Positions 35,136-44,325 of a stretch of DNA of 58,848 nucleotides are shown here, one piece after another. The stretch spans positions 1 through 58,848 of the forward strand of contig JBMNPN010000005.1 of NCBI GenBank assembly GCA_050943615.1. The letters are read 5' to 3'. The stretch is from CACZQA01 sp050943615. GTDB taxonomy: Bacteria > Actinomycetota > Coriobacteriia > Coriobacteriales > QAMH01. Made by a program: the position numbers and the translations under genes. The notes under the pieces were generated by a model. The model worked only from the letters and a program-made list of their open reading frames with translations. It was not told the origin of the DNA and searched no databases. Numbering within the stretch: the stretch's first letter is position 1; each line of letters starts with the position of its first letter.

Positions 35136-36344
35136 CTAGCCCTTGGCACCGTGCTCGCGGGCGATACGGACGGTGTCGCGGGCAATCATGAGCTCTTCGT
35201 TGGTGGGAACCACGAGTAGCTTTACCTTGGAGCGCTTGTCGCTGATGATGCACTCCTCGCCCTCGACGCGGTTTGCCTTGTAGTCGAGGATGATGCCGAG
35301 CGGTTCCATGCCGCCCAAGATCATGCGGCGCATGCGCTCGCAGTGTTCGCCGATGCCGCCGGCAAACGAGATGGCATCGACGCCGCCCAGCTCTGCTGCA
35401 TAGGCGCCGATCTGCTTCTTTATCGAGCTCGCGAACATGTCGTAGGCAAGGATCGCGCGCTTGTGGCCGGCGATGGTGGCTGCCTTGATGTCGCGCAGGT
35501 CGTTGGAAAGGCCGCTGATGCCGGCAAGGCCGGATTCGCGGTTCATGATCTCGTTTATCTCGTGGGGCGTGTAGCCCTCCTGCTCCATCAGGTAGGTGAC
35601 GATGGAGGGGTCGATGTCACCGCAGCGCGTGCCCATCATGACGCCGCCGAGCGGGGTGAATCCCATCGAGGTGTCGACCGACATGCCGTGGTCGATGGCC
35701 GTGACCGAGCAGCCGCCGCCGAGATGACAGGTGATGAGCTTGAGGTCCTCGAGGTCGCGTCCGAGCAGCTCGGCCGTGCGCTGGGCGATGTAGCGGTGGC
35801 TCGTGCCATGGGCGCCGTAGCGGCGGATGCCGTAGCGCTCGTAGAACTCGTAGGGCAGCGCGTACATGTAGGCGCGCGGCGCCATGGTCTGGTGAAAGGC
35901 CGTGTCGAACACGCAGACGTGCGGGACGTCGGGCATGAGCTTTCGGCAGGCGCGGATGCAGGTGACGGCGGGCGGGTTGTGGAGCGGGGCGAGCTCGGAG
36001 AGGAGCTCGATATCGGCGATGACCTGGTCGGTGACATAGACCGACTCGGAAAACTTCTCGCCTCCATGCACGATGCGGTGCCCCACCGCGCCGATCTGAT
36101 CGAGGCTGTCGATACCGGAATCCGGATCGTTCACGAGCGTCTCGAGCACGACCTTCATCGCCGCCAGATGGTCGGGCATCGGCGTTTCGATGACATGGTT
36201 GTCTTCGCTGTACCAGAGCTTGTGGAAGGCATCGGCGTAGCCGACACGTTCGCAAAGGCCCTTGGTTATTACTTTTTCGGTCTCGGAGTCAATGACCTGG
36301 TATTTGAGGGACGAGCTGCCCGCATTAACCACGAGGACGTACAC
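35136..36344 (-). CDS. ackA: Acetate kinase
   Basis: A 402-residue enzyme making ATP and acetate from acetyl phosphate. It shows 'VLVVNAGSSSLKYQVID', 'HRIVHGGEKF', 'FDTAFHQTMAP', 'ITCHLGGGCSV' and 'DIDPSIVTYLMEQEG'. The start codon is GTG at 36344 with GGGAG upstream. pta is not adjacent. This suggests substrate-level ATP formation from acetyl-CoA in an anaerobe. Confidence 0.96.
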   Translation of the reverse strand: MYVLVVNAGSSSLKYQVIDSETEKVITKGLCERVGYADAFHKLWYSEDNHVIETPMPDHLAAMKVVLETLVNDPDSGIDSLDQIGAVGHRIVHGGEKFSESVYVTDQVIADIELLSELAPLHNPPAVTCIRACRKLMPDVPHVCVFDTAFHQTMAPRAYMYALPYEFYERYGIRRYGAHGTSHRYIAQRTAELLGRDLEDLKLITCHLGGGCSVTAIDHGMSVDTSMGFTPLGGVMMGTRCGDIDPSIVTYLMEQEGYTPHEINEIMNRESGLAGISGLSNDLRDIKAATIAGHKRAILAYDMFASSIKKQIGAYAAELGGVDAISFAGGIGEHCERMRRMILGGMEPLGIILDYKANRVEGEECIISDKRSKVKLLVVPTNEELMIARDTVRIAREHGAKG

Positions 36345-36544
36345 GCGACTTGCTCCCTACTGCCTTGATATGACATGAATTACCCCTTAATTTTGCACAT
36401 ACCTCGGCAAAAGGTACACCGCTAAGACGGCAAGCGGCGCTATTCTGCAAGCCCAAGCCCTGGATTCTTACAGGTAGGATACATTAAGGCATCGCACGAG
36501 AAGCTGGAGCCTATCAGGTATGGAAGAGGGAGCACGCGAAGAAT

Positions 36545-36805
36545 CTAGCTGAGCCTTCCGTCGATGTCGTCGCCCTCGGGCTCGAGCTCGCCCATGAGGG
36601 ACTGGACCTTCTGCTCGGCGGTATCGAGGCGCTTTTGCAGTGCACCCAAGAGCGCCACGCCGCGCTCATAGCTCGCGATGCCCTGCTCGAGCTCCACTTG
36701 GTCTCCTTCGAGCGTGCGCACGATGGAATCCAGCTCGGCCATACCCTCCTTGAAGCTCATCGACTCGATGTCGGGATACTTGCTGGTCTCATCTGCCTCA
36801 GTCAT
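36545..36805 (-). CDS. xseB: Exodeoxyribonuclease VII small subunit
   Basis: An 86-residue helical protein, normal XseB size. 'SFKEGMAELDSIVRTLEGDQ' is followed by 'LEQGIASYERGVALLGALQ'. Its ATG at 36805 overlaps the 3' end of xseA by 8 bases, which fixes the start against a longer in-frame extension. It forms the multisubunit nuclease with XseA. Confidence 0.94.
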   Translation of the reverse strand: MTEADETSKYPDIESMSFKEGMAELDSIVRTLEGDQVELEQGIASYERGVALLGALQKRLDTAEQKVQSLMGELEPEGDDIDGRLS

Positions 36806-38213
36806 GAGAGGCTCCCTTCTCAACGGCATCCACCGTGCAGGCGATGCGTCCATCTTCCACTTGAACTGCGAGCCTTTCGCCCGCATCGACCTTCTCCACG
36901 CTGTCGACGACCGTATGGCCATCTGCCGCATAGGCAATCGAGTAGCCACGTGCCAGCACCTTGAGCGGGGAGAGCGCCTCTAGCTGCGCAGCGGCAAGCG
37001 ACACCTGGCGCTTCTTGCCGTCCAGTAAGATCCGTGCCGCCCCATCGAGACGCGTGCCCCTATCCGAAAGGCCGCTCGAACAGGCGGCGAGTTGCTTTTG
37101 CCCCGCCTGGAAAAGGCGTGTTGCCTCGGCGGAAAGCGCGCTGCGGCGCTGCTCGATGCTCCCCGGCAGCGCACGGGAGAGCCGCGCTCTCACGAGCTCG
37201 AGCTGATGCCGAGCCCGTTGCGTCATCTGGGGAAGCGCGCGCGCCAGACGCGTGCCCTCGCCATCGAGCTGCTGGGCAAAGGCACCGGTCAGATAGTGCG
37301 GGTCGTGCCACAGGGGGCGGTCCATGAGATTCCTGAGCCCCTGGCGGGCGCTCTGGACTTGGGAGAGAAGCGAGGAGGCGAGGGCATCGCCCATGGCGTT
37401 GAGCTGTTCTTCGAGCTCCTCTTTTGAAGGCGCGACGGCTTCTGCTGCGGCCGTGGGCGTCGAGCAGCGACGGTCGGCCACCATATCGCAGATGGAGTTA
37501 TCGGGTTCGTGCCCGATGCCCGTCACGACGGGGATGGGGCTTGCCGCCACTGCACGGGCAAGCGTCTCATCGGAAAACGGCATGAGGTCCTCGTAGGAGC
37601 CACCACCGCGCACGAGCAAGATCACGTCGGGTCGCGGCTCATAAGCATTGGCGCGCGCGAGCCCCTCGCACAGAAATCTCGGCGCATCCCTTCCCTCGAC
37701 CGGGACACCGAAGACGAGCACTTCCCCGAGCGGGTAGCGCCGGCGCAAAGTGCGCAGCACATCGTGCACGGCCTTGCCCCGTGGGGACGTAACGACCGCG
37801 ATGCGCTCGGGAAGCACTGGAAGCGGACGCTTGCGCTCGGGTGCCATCAGCCCTTCTGCCTGGAGCTTGCGGGCAATCTGGGCAACCTGCATGCGCAACC
37901 TGCCCTCGCCGGCCAGGGAGATGCGGTCCACGCTGAACTGCATGCGCCCCTTGGCCGTGTAGCACGAGAAGCGCCCCACAAGCTCGACGAGCATGCCGAC
38001 CTTGAGGGAAAGGCCCGTCGTGTAGTAGCGGTCATGCCACATGATGCAGGACATGGTGCTCCTGTCATCCCGGATGCTGAAATAGACGGCCTTGTAGCCG
38101 GGCTTGTCGCTCACCTCGGAAACCTCTCCGATCACCGTGAGGCGAATCTGCTCGAGCGAGCGTTTGGCGGCGTTGAGCGCAGCGCTTACGGTGTATGCCT
38201 GGTTTCCGGCCAT
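36798..38213 (-). CDS. xseA: Exodeoxyribonuclease VII large subunit
   Basis: A 471-residue nuclease subunit. An N-terminal OB-fold ('LTVIGEVSEVSDKPGYKAVY') precedes the catalytic core with 'PERIAVVTSPRGKAVHDVL', 'ILLVRGGGSYEDLMPFSDE' and 'TGIGHEPDNSICDMVADRR', and a C-terminal helical part ending 'SPLKVLARGYSIAY'. It degrades single-stranded DNA and is coupled to xseB. Confidence 0.95.
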   Translation of the reverse strand: MAGNQAYTVSAALNAAKRSLEQIRLTVIGEVSEVSDKPGYKAVYFSIRDDRSTMSCIMWHDRYYTTGLSLKVGMLVELVGRFSCYTAKGRMQFSVDRISLAGEGRLRMQVAQIARKLQAEGLMAPERKRPLPVLPERIAVVTSPRGKAVHDVLRTLRRRYPLGEVLVFGVPVEGRDAPRFLCEGLARANAYEPRPDVILLVRGGGSYEDLMPFSDETLARAVAASPIPVVTGIGHEPDNSICDMVADRRCSTPTAAAEAVAPSKEELEEQLNAMGDALASSLLSQVQSARQGLRNLMDRPLWHDPHYLTGAFAQQLDGEGTRLARALPQMTQRARHQLELVRARLSRALPGSIEQRRSALSAEATRLFQAGQKQLAACSSGLSDRGTRLDGAARILLDGKKRQVSLAAAQLEALSPLKVLARGYSIAYAADGHTVVDSVEKVDAGERLAVQVEDGRIACTVDAVEKGASHD

Positions 38214-38230
38214 TGTCCGCGCCCCCGCTC

Positions 38231-38935
38231 TCAGCTCTGGTTCTGCGCGACGCCGATGAAGTACAGCAGCTGCATGACACTCGTGAGCGCTGCGGCGACG
38301 TAAGTGAGTGCCGCGGCGATGAGCACCGTGTGCGCGCCCGAGTTCACCTGCTCGGGAACAGCGCCGAGTCCCACCGCCACCGTGACGGCATTCGAATCAC
38401 GGTCTCCGCCGATGTAGGTAAGTCCCCGGCGCGAGGCGTTGAATTCCACGGGCAGCGTCACGACGTGGAAGAGCACCGCGAAGGCATAGAGGATGATGCC
38501 CGCCCAGACGAGCGACATCATGTTCAGGAAGATACCGATGATGAGCAAGACGAGCCAGGCGCTCGAACCGAAGTTGGCAATGGGCACCAGTGCGCTGCGA
38601 ATGCTCATGGGCACATAGGAACGTGCATGCTGGACCGCATGCCCGCACTCGTGGCAGGCGACGGCCATTGCCGAGACGCTTGCAGAATCGTAGATGCCCT
38701 CGGAGAGGCGCACCACGCGCGAACTGGGGTCGTAGTGGTCGGTCAGGGTCCCCGCGACACGCTGCACGGGGACGTTTTGCAGACCGTTGTCGTCGAGCAT
38801 GCGGCGGGCGATCTGCGCACCGGTCATTCCCGTGGAATTCGAGACGCGCGCGTATTTCTTATAGGACGAGTTGATGAAGGCCTGGGTCGCAAACCCGATG
38901 ACCATGCTGACGATGATTATTATCCAGTACGTCAT
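38231..38935 (-). CDS. YugP-type membrane zinc metallopeptidase
   Basis: A 234-residue protein with an N-terminal membrane segment (TYWIIIIVSMVIGFATQAF) and about three further hydrophobic stretches. The zinc motif HECGH is in 'VSAMAVACHECGHAVQHA'. The family is conserved in Firmicutes and Actinobacteria; substrates are not well defined. It is read in the same direction as xseAB, 17 bases upstream of xseA. Confidence 0.9.
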   Translation of the reverse strand: MTYWIIIIVSMVIGFATQAFINSSYKKYARVSNSTGMTGAQIARRMLDDNGLQNVPVQRVAGTLTDHYDPSSRVVRLSEGIYDSASVSAMAVACHECGHAVQHARSYVPMSIRSALVPIANFGSSAWLVLLIIGIFLNMMSLVWAGIILYAFAVLFHVVTLPVEFNASRRGLTYIGGDRDSNAVTVAVGLGAVPEQVNSGAHTVLIAAALTYVAAALTSVMQLLYFIGVAQNQS

Positions 38936-39041
38936 GTGCTCTCCAAGTGATCGAGCGCCTTATGTAGGCTTCATATACTACCGACAGGCTGGGACACGGA
39001 TTCGAGATTGGTTCCGTTTCGCAACCTCGTTGCAGCTCCTT

Positions 39042-40199
39042 TTAAGATGTTGCCCGCTCGGCAACCTCGATGTGTCCCTTGTCGAGATAGATGGCGAGGC
39101 GTCCTTCCAGCAGGTCGACGAGCTCGTGCCCGACCATGTCGTAGCGCCAGCCCTCCAGCACGGAAACCTGGTCGCGATGGCCGTGGCAGAGCTTGGAGAG
39201 CTCGTCATATGAGGCAAGGATCGGGGGCGCGACCTCGTTTTCCTTTGCCCTCACCTCGACGAGCGCCGCCATGAGCTCGAGCGCGCCATCGATTTCCGCT
39301 TCGCCATGGGCATGGCGCTGGAGCCGGGGCCACTGGCTTTGGGGCAGGGCCTTAGCCTTGCGCACGCATTCGAGCACGGCGTTGGCATCACGGTTGGTCA
39401 GGTGGCGAGCAAGCCCGCGCACTTCGAAGAGGCGCTCGCGCGTGTTGGGTGCCTTGCGGGCGATCTCGACGATGGCCTCGTCTGCCATGATCCACTTGCG
39501 CGGCTGGTCACGGCGCATGGCCTCTTTCTCGCGCCAGGCGGCGACCTCGCGCACGATGGCAAGCTGCCCGCGCGAAAGCGAGGAAATGCGCTTGACGCGG
39601 TGCCAGGCCTCGCGCGGGTTTACCTTGTAGCGGTTGGGGTCGGCGAGCTCGTCGAAGTCCTCTTGCACCCAGGCGCGACGCCCCTTTTTGTCAAGCTCGT
39701 CATTGAGCACCTCGTAGACATGCGGCAGGTAGACGACATCGTCGAGCGCGTACTTGAGCTGGTTGTTGCTTAAGGGACGGCGCGACCAATCGGTGAACCC
39801 GTCTGCCTTGGGGAGCTTGACGTCGCAGATGGAGCGCACGAGCGGGCCATAGCCCACCTGCAGGGGATAGCCCAGAAGCGATGCCGCGATCTGCGTGTCG
39901 AAGATCGGCGTGGGCGTGACCCCGGTCTCGTGGGTCAAGATCTCGATATCCTGAGACCCCGCGTGAAAGATCTTCACGCAGTTCTTGTCGGTGAGAATCG
40001 GGACGAGCGGAGACAGGTCGTGCACGGACAGCGGGTCGACGAGCGCCTGGACCTGCCCGTTGTTGAGCTGAAGCAGGCAGAGCTTGGCAAAGTAGGTCTT
40101 CTCGCGCAGGAACTCGGTGTCAATGGCCAGGATCTTGGAGCCTTCGAGCTCCTCGGCGAGTTTCTCGAGCTGTTTTTCTGTCGTGATGTACTCGCTCAT
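39042..40199 (-). CDS. rnd: Ribonuclease D
   Basis: A 385-residue DEDD-family 3'-5' exoribonuclease. Exo motifs are 'ILAIDTEFLREKTYFAKLCL', 'VKIFHAGSQDIEIL' and 'QLKYALDDVVYLPHVY'. HRDC-type helical domains follow ('WIMADEAIVEIARKAPNTRE'). Its ATG is directly against the stop of the TerC-family gene, so the two are probably co-transcribed. Confidence 0.92.
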   Translation of the reverse strand: MSEYITTEKQLEKLAEELEGSKILAIDTEFLREKTYFAKLCLLQLNNGQVQALVDPLSVHDLSPLVPILTDKNCVKIFHAGSQDIEILTHETGVTPTPIFDTQIAASLLGYPLQVGYGPLVRSICDVKLPKADGFTDWSRRPLSNNQLKYALDDVVYLPHVYEVLNDELDKKGRRAWVQEDFDELADPNRYKVNPREAWHRVKRISSLSRGQLAIVREVAAWREKEAMRRDQPRKWIMADEAIVEIARKAPNTRERLFEVRGLARHLTNRDANAVLECVRKAKALPQSQWPRLQRHAHGEAEIDGALELMAALVEVRAKENEVAPPILASYDELSKLCHGHRDQVSVLEGWRYDMVGHELVDLLEGRLAIYLDKGHIEVAERATS

Positions 40200-41150
40200 T
40201 TAGCGCTTCTCTCCACTCTCGGACTCCTTATGCCCCACTTCGCCACCTGTATCTGCAGCAGCCGTCACCAGCTGCTGTTCTTGCTGCGCGAGCTCATCTA
40301 GGCCCTCCTGCTCGAGCAATTGCTGGATGGCCTCGGGCCCGTCGTTAGAGATATGGGCCTTGAGAGCCTTCACGCGAACCGAACGCTGCAGCATGATGAG
40401 AAGCCCGATGGCAAAACCGAAGATCATCATCGCGTACAGAAGCGAGCTCAAGGGCGCGCCGGCGAGGTACTCGATGTGGAAGCCCTCGCAGAGAAGCTCG
40501 ACGCCCACGAGGACGATGAAGGCGAGCGCGACGACCTTGATCTCGTAGTTGCGGTTGATGAAGTTGCTGATGGGGTCGGCAAAGATGATCATCAGCGTTA
40601 CCGCGCCGATGACCGCGATGATCATGATGAGGATCTCGCCCGAAAGACCGGCGGCGGTGATGACCGAGTCGAGCGAGAAGACGATGTCCATCACCATGAT
40701 GGTGAAGACGCACTGGGCAAGACCGATGCGCTTGCGCGGCTCAGGAGCCTTGTCGCCTTCGGAGGGAGCTTGGCTTGCCGCTGCGAACGACTCCTTGAGC
40801 TCGCTTACGCCCTTGTACACGAGGTAGAGGCCGCCGAGCAGGAAGACGAGGTCCTTGACGCTGATGGCAGTATGGCCGTCCTCGACGCCAAAGGGCAAGG
40901 TGAAGACGACGATGTTGATCGACATGATCCAGACGACGCAGCACAGGAGAATGCAGCGCATGACCATGGCGGCGAACAGGCCGAGGCGACGGCCGATGTG
41001 CTGCTGCTCTGGTGGCAGACGATCCGAGGTGATGGCGATGAAGACGAGGTTATCGATGCCGAGCGCGAGTTCGAGGAACATGAGAATCGCGACCTCTGCC
41101 CACCCGGACGGCGTGGCGAGAGGCGCGGCAAGGGACGCCAGAAATTCCAA
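40200..41150 (-). CDS. TerC-family membrane protein
   Basis: 316 residues from the TTG at 41150, chosen because GGAGGAACC precedes it; a TTG 13 codons upstream lacks such a site. About seven to eight membrane helices are present, with the family's acidic membrane motifs 'ILMFLELALGIDNLVFIAI' and 'IVMDIVFSLDSVITAAGLSG'. TerC/Alx proteins are linked to metal (manganese, calcium) homeostasis and tellurite resistance. The last 70 residues are a Gln/Glu-rich cytoplasmic tail. Confidence 0.9.
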   Translation of the reverse strand: MEFLASLAAPLATPSGWAEVAILMFLELALGIDNLVFIAITSDRLPPEQQHIGRRLGLFAAMVMRCILLCCVVWIMSINIVVFTLPFGVEDGHTAISVKDLVFLLGGLYLVYKGVSELKESFAAASQAPSEGDKAPEPRKRIGLAQCVFTIMVMDIVFSLDSVITAAGLSGEILIMIIAVIGAVTLMIIFADPISNFINRNYEIKVVALAFIVLVGVELLCEGFHIEYLAGAPLSSLLYAMMIFGFAIGLLIMLQRSVRVKALKAHISNDGPEAIQQLLEQEGLDELAQQEQQLVTAAADTGGEVGHKESESGEKR

Positions 41151-41334
41151 GGTTCCTCCAATCGGGCGAGACGAGCGCCCGTTTCGCAAAGCTCGGGGTC
41201 ATATCTCCATGCACGCTACCATAAACGTGGCGCGCAAACAGTGGCACATTATAAGTGAAGCGCTGCACTGTACAAAAATCGACACATGTAAAGCACAATC
41301 GGGTCTACAGGCGGAAAACTGGGCTGAAAAAGAA

Positions 41335-41369
41335 AAGGGCCAGCGCTCAAAACGGAGGCACTGGCCCTT
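41335..41369 (-). terminator. Rho-independent terminator of the 41392 gene
   Basis: AAGGGCCAGCGC and GCACTGGCCCTT form the stem (one G-U) around an 11-base loop; on the minus strand TTTTCTTTTT follows. Confidence 0.8.
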
Positions 41370-41391
41370 GTTCCCGTACGTTCTTTTTGTC

Positions 41392-41757
41392 TTACGCGTG
41401 CGTCAGGTCAGCACCACCAGCAGCAGCACCAGAACCAGCAGAAGAAGCCTTGTCGTTTGCGTCATCGGCGTGCTTGAGGATGACGGGGGTCTCGGAAAGC
41501 TTGTCGATGCGGCGCCAGCCCCAGGCGTTCTCCGCGCCGCACTCGGGGCACGGGCCGGTCTGGTTCCAAGCGTTGACCATATCGTTCATATAGCCTTCGG
41601 TGACACCATGGGTCGGCATCTGGACATGACCGCACTTGGTGCAGTAGTACTCGCCGAACTTCACATAGTCGGGGCGCACGACCGTCCCATCGTTGTTGAC
41701 GATCGGCGTGCAGGAGAAGCTGTACTCCTTTGGAAGCTTCATTTCCTTTTCGGACAT
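41392..41757 (-). CDS. Hypothetical protein with two CxxC zinc-binding knuckles
   Basis: 121 residues, not assigned to a known family. The central part has 'EYYCTKCGHVQMPTHG' and 'GPCPECGAENAWGWRRID', i.e. one four-cysteine zinc or iron site of rubredoxin/zinc-ribbon type about 30 residues apart. The C-terminal tail is low-complexity (Ala/Gly/Ser). The ATG at 41757 lies behind an AGAGAGGGA site. It stands alone with a strong terminator, so it is a real transcription unit. The role is unknown. Confidence 0.75.
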   Translation of the reverse strand: MSEKEMKLPKEYSFSCTPIVNNDGTVVRPDYVKFGEYYCTKCGHVQMPTHGVTEGYMNDMVNAWNQTGPCPECGAENAWGWRRIDKLSETPVILKHADDANDKASSAGSGAAAGGADLTHA

Positions 41758-41902
41758 CGTTAGTCCCTCTCTCTCGATTTTTTCGGGCATCCGCTCAGTG
41801 CGGAAATCTTGGATACCCGTGCTGCATCTGCAGACATCGGGGCTCTCGGACAGTGGGCATTGTACATGTACACCCCTCGAACGTGCATATGTATATATGA
41901 AA

Positions 41903-41928
41903 AGAGCCCTACCAACGGGTAAGGCTCT
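41903..41928 (-). terminator. Terminator of tRNA-Val
   Basis: AGAGCC...GGCTCT with inner TACC/GGTA pairing, about 14 bases after the tRNA CCA end; TTTTC follows on the minus strand. Confidence 0.7.
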
Positions 41929-41942
41929 CAGGTTGAATTGGC

Positions 41943-42017
41943 TGGTGGGCGATACTGGGATCGAACCAGTGGCCTCTTCCGTGTCAGGGAAGCGCGCTCC
42001 CTCTGCGCCAATCGCCC
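41943..42017 (-). tRNA. tRNA-Val(GAC)
   Basis: 75 bases including encoded CCA. The acceptor stem is GGGCGAT/ATCGCCC, the anticodon loop CTGACAC gives GAC, and the T arm is ACTGG-TTCGATC-CCAGT. All stems pair. Confidence 0.97.
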
Positions 42018-42050
42018 ATATGCTTTGCGGCGTGCCGCCAGCAAGCAAGT

Positions 42051-42078
42051 AGTCTAACAGAACTTTTCGCGGGCGCAA
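42051..42078 (-). promoter_or_regulatory. Promoter of tRNA-Val
   Basis: On the minus strand TTGCGC (42078-42073), 16 bases, TAGACT (42056-42051); the tRNA begins 33 bases past the -10. Confidence 0.5.
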
Positions 42079-42226
42079 GGAGGAACTTTGGAAACCTTGG
42101 ATTTGTCTGCCGCCGTTTTGGAGATTGGAGGGCATCGCCTCTCGGCCGTCGGCTTGCAGGACATCCGATTGATACTGGCGAAAAGAAAAACGACGAACGG
42201 AACAGCGAAAATTCTTAAATCCATTC

Positions 42227-42255
42227 TTGCTTTAAAGCTTGAGTTTCTTTATAGT
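42227..42255 (+). promoter_or_regulatory. Promoter of tRNA-Gly
   Basis: TTGCTT (42227-42232), 17-base spacer, TATAGT (42250-42255); the mature tRNA starts 12 bases later. Confidence 0.65.
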
Positions 42256-42267
42256 ATCGGCTTGCGC

Positions 42268-42343
42268 GCGGAAGTGGCTCAGTTGGTAGAGCACAACCTT
42301 GCCAAGGTTGGGGTCGCGGGTTCGAGTCCCGTCTTCCGCTCCA
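42268..42343 (+). tRNA. tRNA-Gly(GCC)
   Basis: 76 bases with encoded CCA. Acceptor GCGGAAG/CTTCCGC, anticodon loop TTGCCAA, T arm GCGGG-TTCGAGT-CCCGT. Confidence 0.97.
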
Positions 42344-42353
42344 TCGTCTGATC

Positions 42354-42380
42354 AGAGCCGGCCCTAAAAAAGTCGGCTCT
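42354..42380 (+). terminator. Terminator between tRNA-Gly and tRNA-Cys
   Basis: AGAGCCG and CGGCTCT around 13 bases, followed by TTTATT. It may only partly stop transcription, because no clear separate promoter for tRNA-Cys is visible in the 30 bases before it. Confidence 0.65.
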
Positions 42381-42410
42381 TTTATTCAGGCAGCGTTCGA
42401 AACGGCTCAT

Positions 42411-42484
42411 GGCGACGTGGCCAAGCGGTAAGGCAGGGGCCTGCAAAGCCCTTATCACCGGTTCGATTCCGGTCGTCGCCTCCA
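42411..42484 (+). tRNA. tRNA-Cys(GCA)
   Basis: 74 bases with encoded CCA. Acceptor GGCGACG/CGTCGCC, anticodon loop CTGCAAA, T arm ACCGG-TTCGATT-CCGGT. Confidence 0.96.
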
Positions 42485-42734
42485 AGCCTTTCCCACCTAT
42501 CGACAAGAAAAATGGCATCTAGGTCGTGCTCAGATGCCCCCAGTTCTGCATTCTCGTAATGATGGAAGCTGGATATTTCAACAAGCTCGACCAGCATTCG
42601 CAGAGAATTCGCCCCGAAAATGGTTGGCTAATACGGTTTTGCTGCGTCAAGGCCGCTTATCGAATCGCCCATCTCATTGGAGCAATTGAAAATGCCTAGC
42701 ACGGAGCCTGTGCACTGCAGTGTCGCCGTCGTTC

Positions 42735-43985
42735 TCACCCTTCAGCATCCTCATACCCCGAGGAGTGCTGTTCAGCGACGTCTGGAGGCACTTTACGCGT
42801 TCCTGCTATCAGAAGAACGAGCAAGGCGACGGCGGTAAGGCCCAAGATGATGCCGAGGCCGATGACGTAGCTTGGCCAGGGCAACGTGCCCAAGACGGTG
42901 CCAAATGACGAGAGCACCGTGTACAGGAAGTTCAAGAACGCAGATGCGGCTGCCACTTCGGAAGGCGGTTGGTCCAATAGCTCGATAAACACCATGGGAC
43001 GCACAATGCCCTCGATGATGATGTAGGGAGACAAGGCGGCAAAATAGAGCCACGGTTCTTGTTGCCCGATGGTGAACATGAGTCCACATGAGATGGTCAC
43101 AACGACCACGGCAATGATGCAGATAGTGCGGCTGGAGAACCGTGACGAAATGCGCATGTAGATAAAGGGCGCCACTACGCTGAGCAGGCAGACCGCAGCG
43201 TAAATGCAGCTGTATCCCAGATAGGACATGCCGAATTCGTCAAGCAGGGTGTACGAGACGCTGCCAATGAACGCAAAGTACGGCACGCCCGCGACGCCCA
43301 AGAAGAGCGCGAGCGGCAAGAAGTGCGGTTTGCGGGCAAGGTGCCTGGATATATCGAGCGTCGATTTCAATGAGTTGCCCACGGTGCCAGTGAGCCGATG
43401 TTCAGATGGCAGCGTCTCGGAGACGAGCAGCGAGAGCACCGTGGCAATGCTGCCGAACAGGGCAAGCATCCAGAAGATACCCCGCCACGACCACAGCGAG
43501 AGCGCAAACGATCCAATGAAGGGTGCAAGCGCCGGGCCCACAATGATCAGCGACTGGAGCATGGTCATGCCCAGTTTTCCGTCCTCCTTGGAGAAAGCGT
43601 CCTTGATGATGGCGGTTGCAAGTGTGGTGATGCCACCGAACCCTATAGCTTCACCCATGCGAAACACCGTGAGCACGCCAACGCTGGGCGAAACGGCGCA
43701 CAGTGCGCTTGACACGGCGAATATAGCGCTGCTCCCTACGAGAACGGGCTTTCGACCGAACTTATCGGAGAGAGGAGCGGCCACCACAATGGCAACTGCC
43801 GACACCAATATGAATAGAAACATTGTCAGGTTCAGGAAGCTGGCGCTCACCTCGAACTCGCGCTGCATGCTCGACAGTGCGGGTGCATACATGTCAATGG
43901 CTAGAATTACCAGCACGTTGATGAGAAGAATGCATGCAAGAAACGAGCGTGGCCCAAAATGTGCTTGTTCGATGGCCAACTTCAT
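42735..43985 (-). CDS. MFS drug-resistance transporter, Bcr/CflA type
   Basis: A 416-residue protein with about 12 membrane helices. 'LINVLVILAIDMYAPALSSM' is the typical Bcr/CflA first helix, 'PLSDKFGRKPVLVGSSAIF' is MFS motif A, and 'IVGPALAPFIGSFALSLWSW' covers motif C. Probable proton-coupled efflux of small molecules. Codon use is somewhat less GC-rich than the neighbours. It lies alone after the tRNA group. Confidence 0.9.
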   Translation of the reverse strand: MKLAIEQAHFGPRSFLACILLINVLVILAIDMYAPALSSMQREFEVSASFLNLTMFLFILVSAVAIVVAAPLSDKFGRKPVLVGSSAIFAVSSALCAVSPSVGVLTVFRMGEAIGFGGITTLATAIIKDAFSKEDGKLGMTMLQSLIIVGPALAPFIGSFALSLWSWRGIFWMLALFGSIATVLSLLVSETLPSEHRLTGTVGNSLKSTLDISRHLARKPHFLPLALFLGVAGVPYFAFIGSVSYTLLDEFGMSYLGYSCIYAAVCLLSVVAPFIYMRISSRFSSRTICIIAVVVVTISCGLMFTIGQQEPWLYFAALSPYIIIEGIVRPMVFIELLDQPPSEVAAASAFLNFLYTVLSSFGTVLGTLPWPSYVIGLGIILGLTAVALLVLLIAGTRKVPPDVAEQHSSGYEDAEG

Positions 43986-44121
43986 TGAGATTTCCTATCT
44001 GCCCCTCATAAAGCAGTCGAACTAGTCTATTCAGTGACAACCGGCGATTCAGACGAAAATAGTCAGTTACCAGCGGCAGCGAACAGGGGGCATTATAGCG
44101 AACGCGATACTCCAGGCTCAT

Positions 44122-44258
44122 GTCACGTTCAGCAACTTTTGGCTCGATGCTAAAGCACCTACGCGGCAAATCTGCGAGTTTCTTTCGGTTTGGCACCGAT
44201 TTGACGTTCCCAGAGCACCCGTGTGCTGTTTTTCGAGCCAAAAGTTGCTGAACGTGAC
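44122..44258. repeat. 137-base element bounded by perfect 26-base inverted repeats
   Basis: The left end GTCACGTTCAGCAACTTTTG plus GCTCGA (44122-44147) is the exact reverse complement of 44233-44258. The inner 85 bases are non-coding. Immediate flanks show no clear target-site duplication. It could be a miniature inverted-repeat element or give a long stable RNA hairpin. Confidence 0.8.
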
Positions 44259-44292
44259 AGGCCCGTCGTCACCTGAACCCCCAGCACGAAAA

Positions 44293-44325
44293 AAGCCCCG
44301 CCAGTTGCGTAATCTGGCGGGGCTT
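44293..44325 (-). terminator. Rho-independent terminator of the molybdoenzyme operon
   Basis: Perfect 12-bp arms AAGCCCCGCCAG and CTGGCGGGGCTT with a 9-base loop; on the minus strand TTTTTTCG follows. About 100 bases past the Fe-S subunit stop. Confidence 0.85.

Noticed and set aside
42088..42351. 87-codon open frame over the tRNA-Gly gene
   Set aside because: It runs through a complete tRNA and its promoter and has no protein features.
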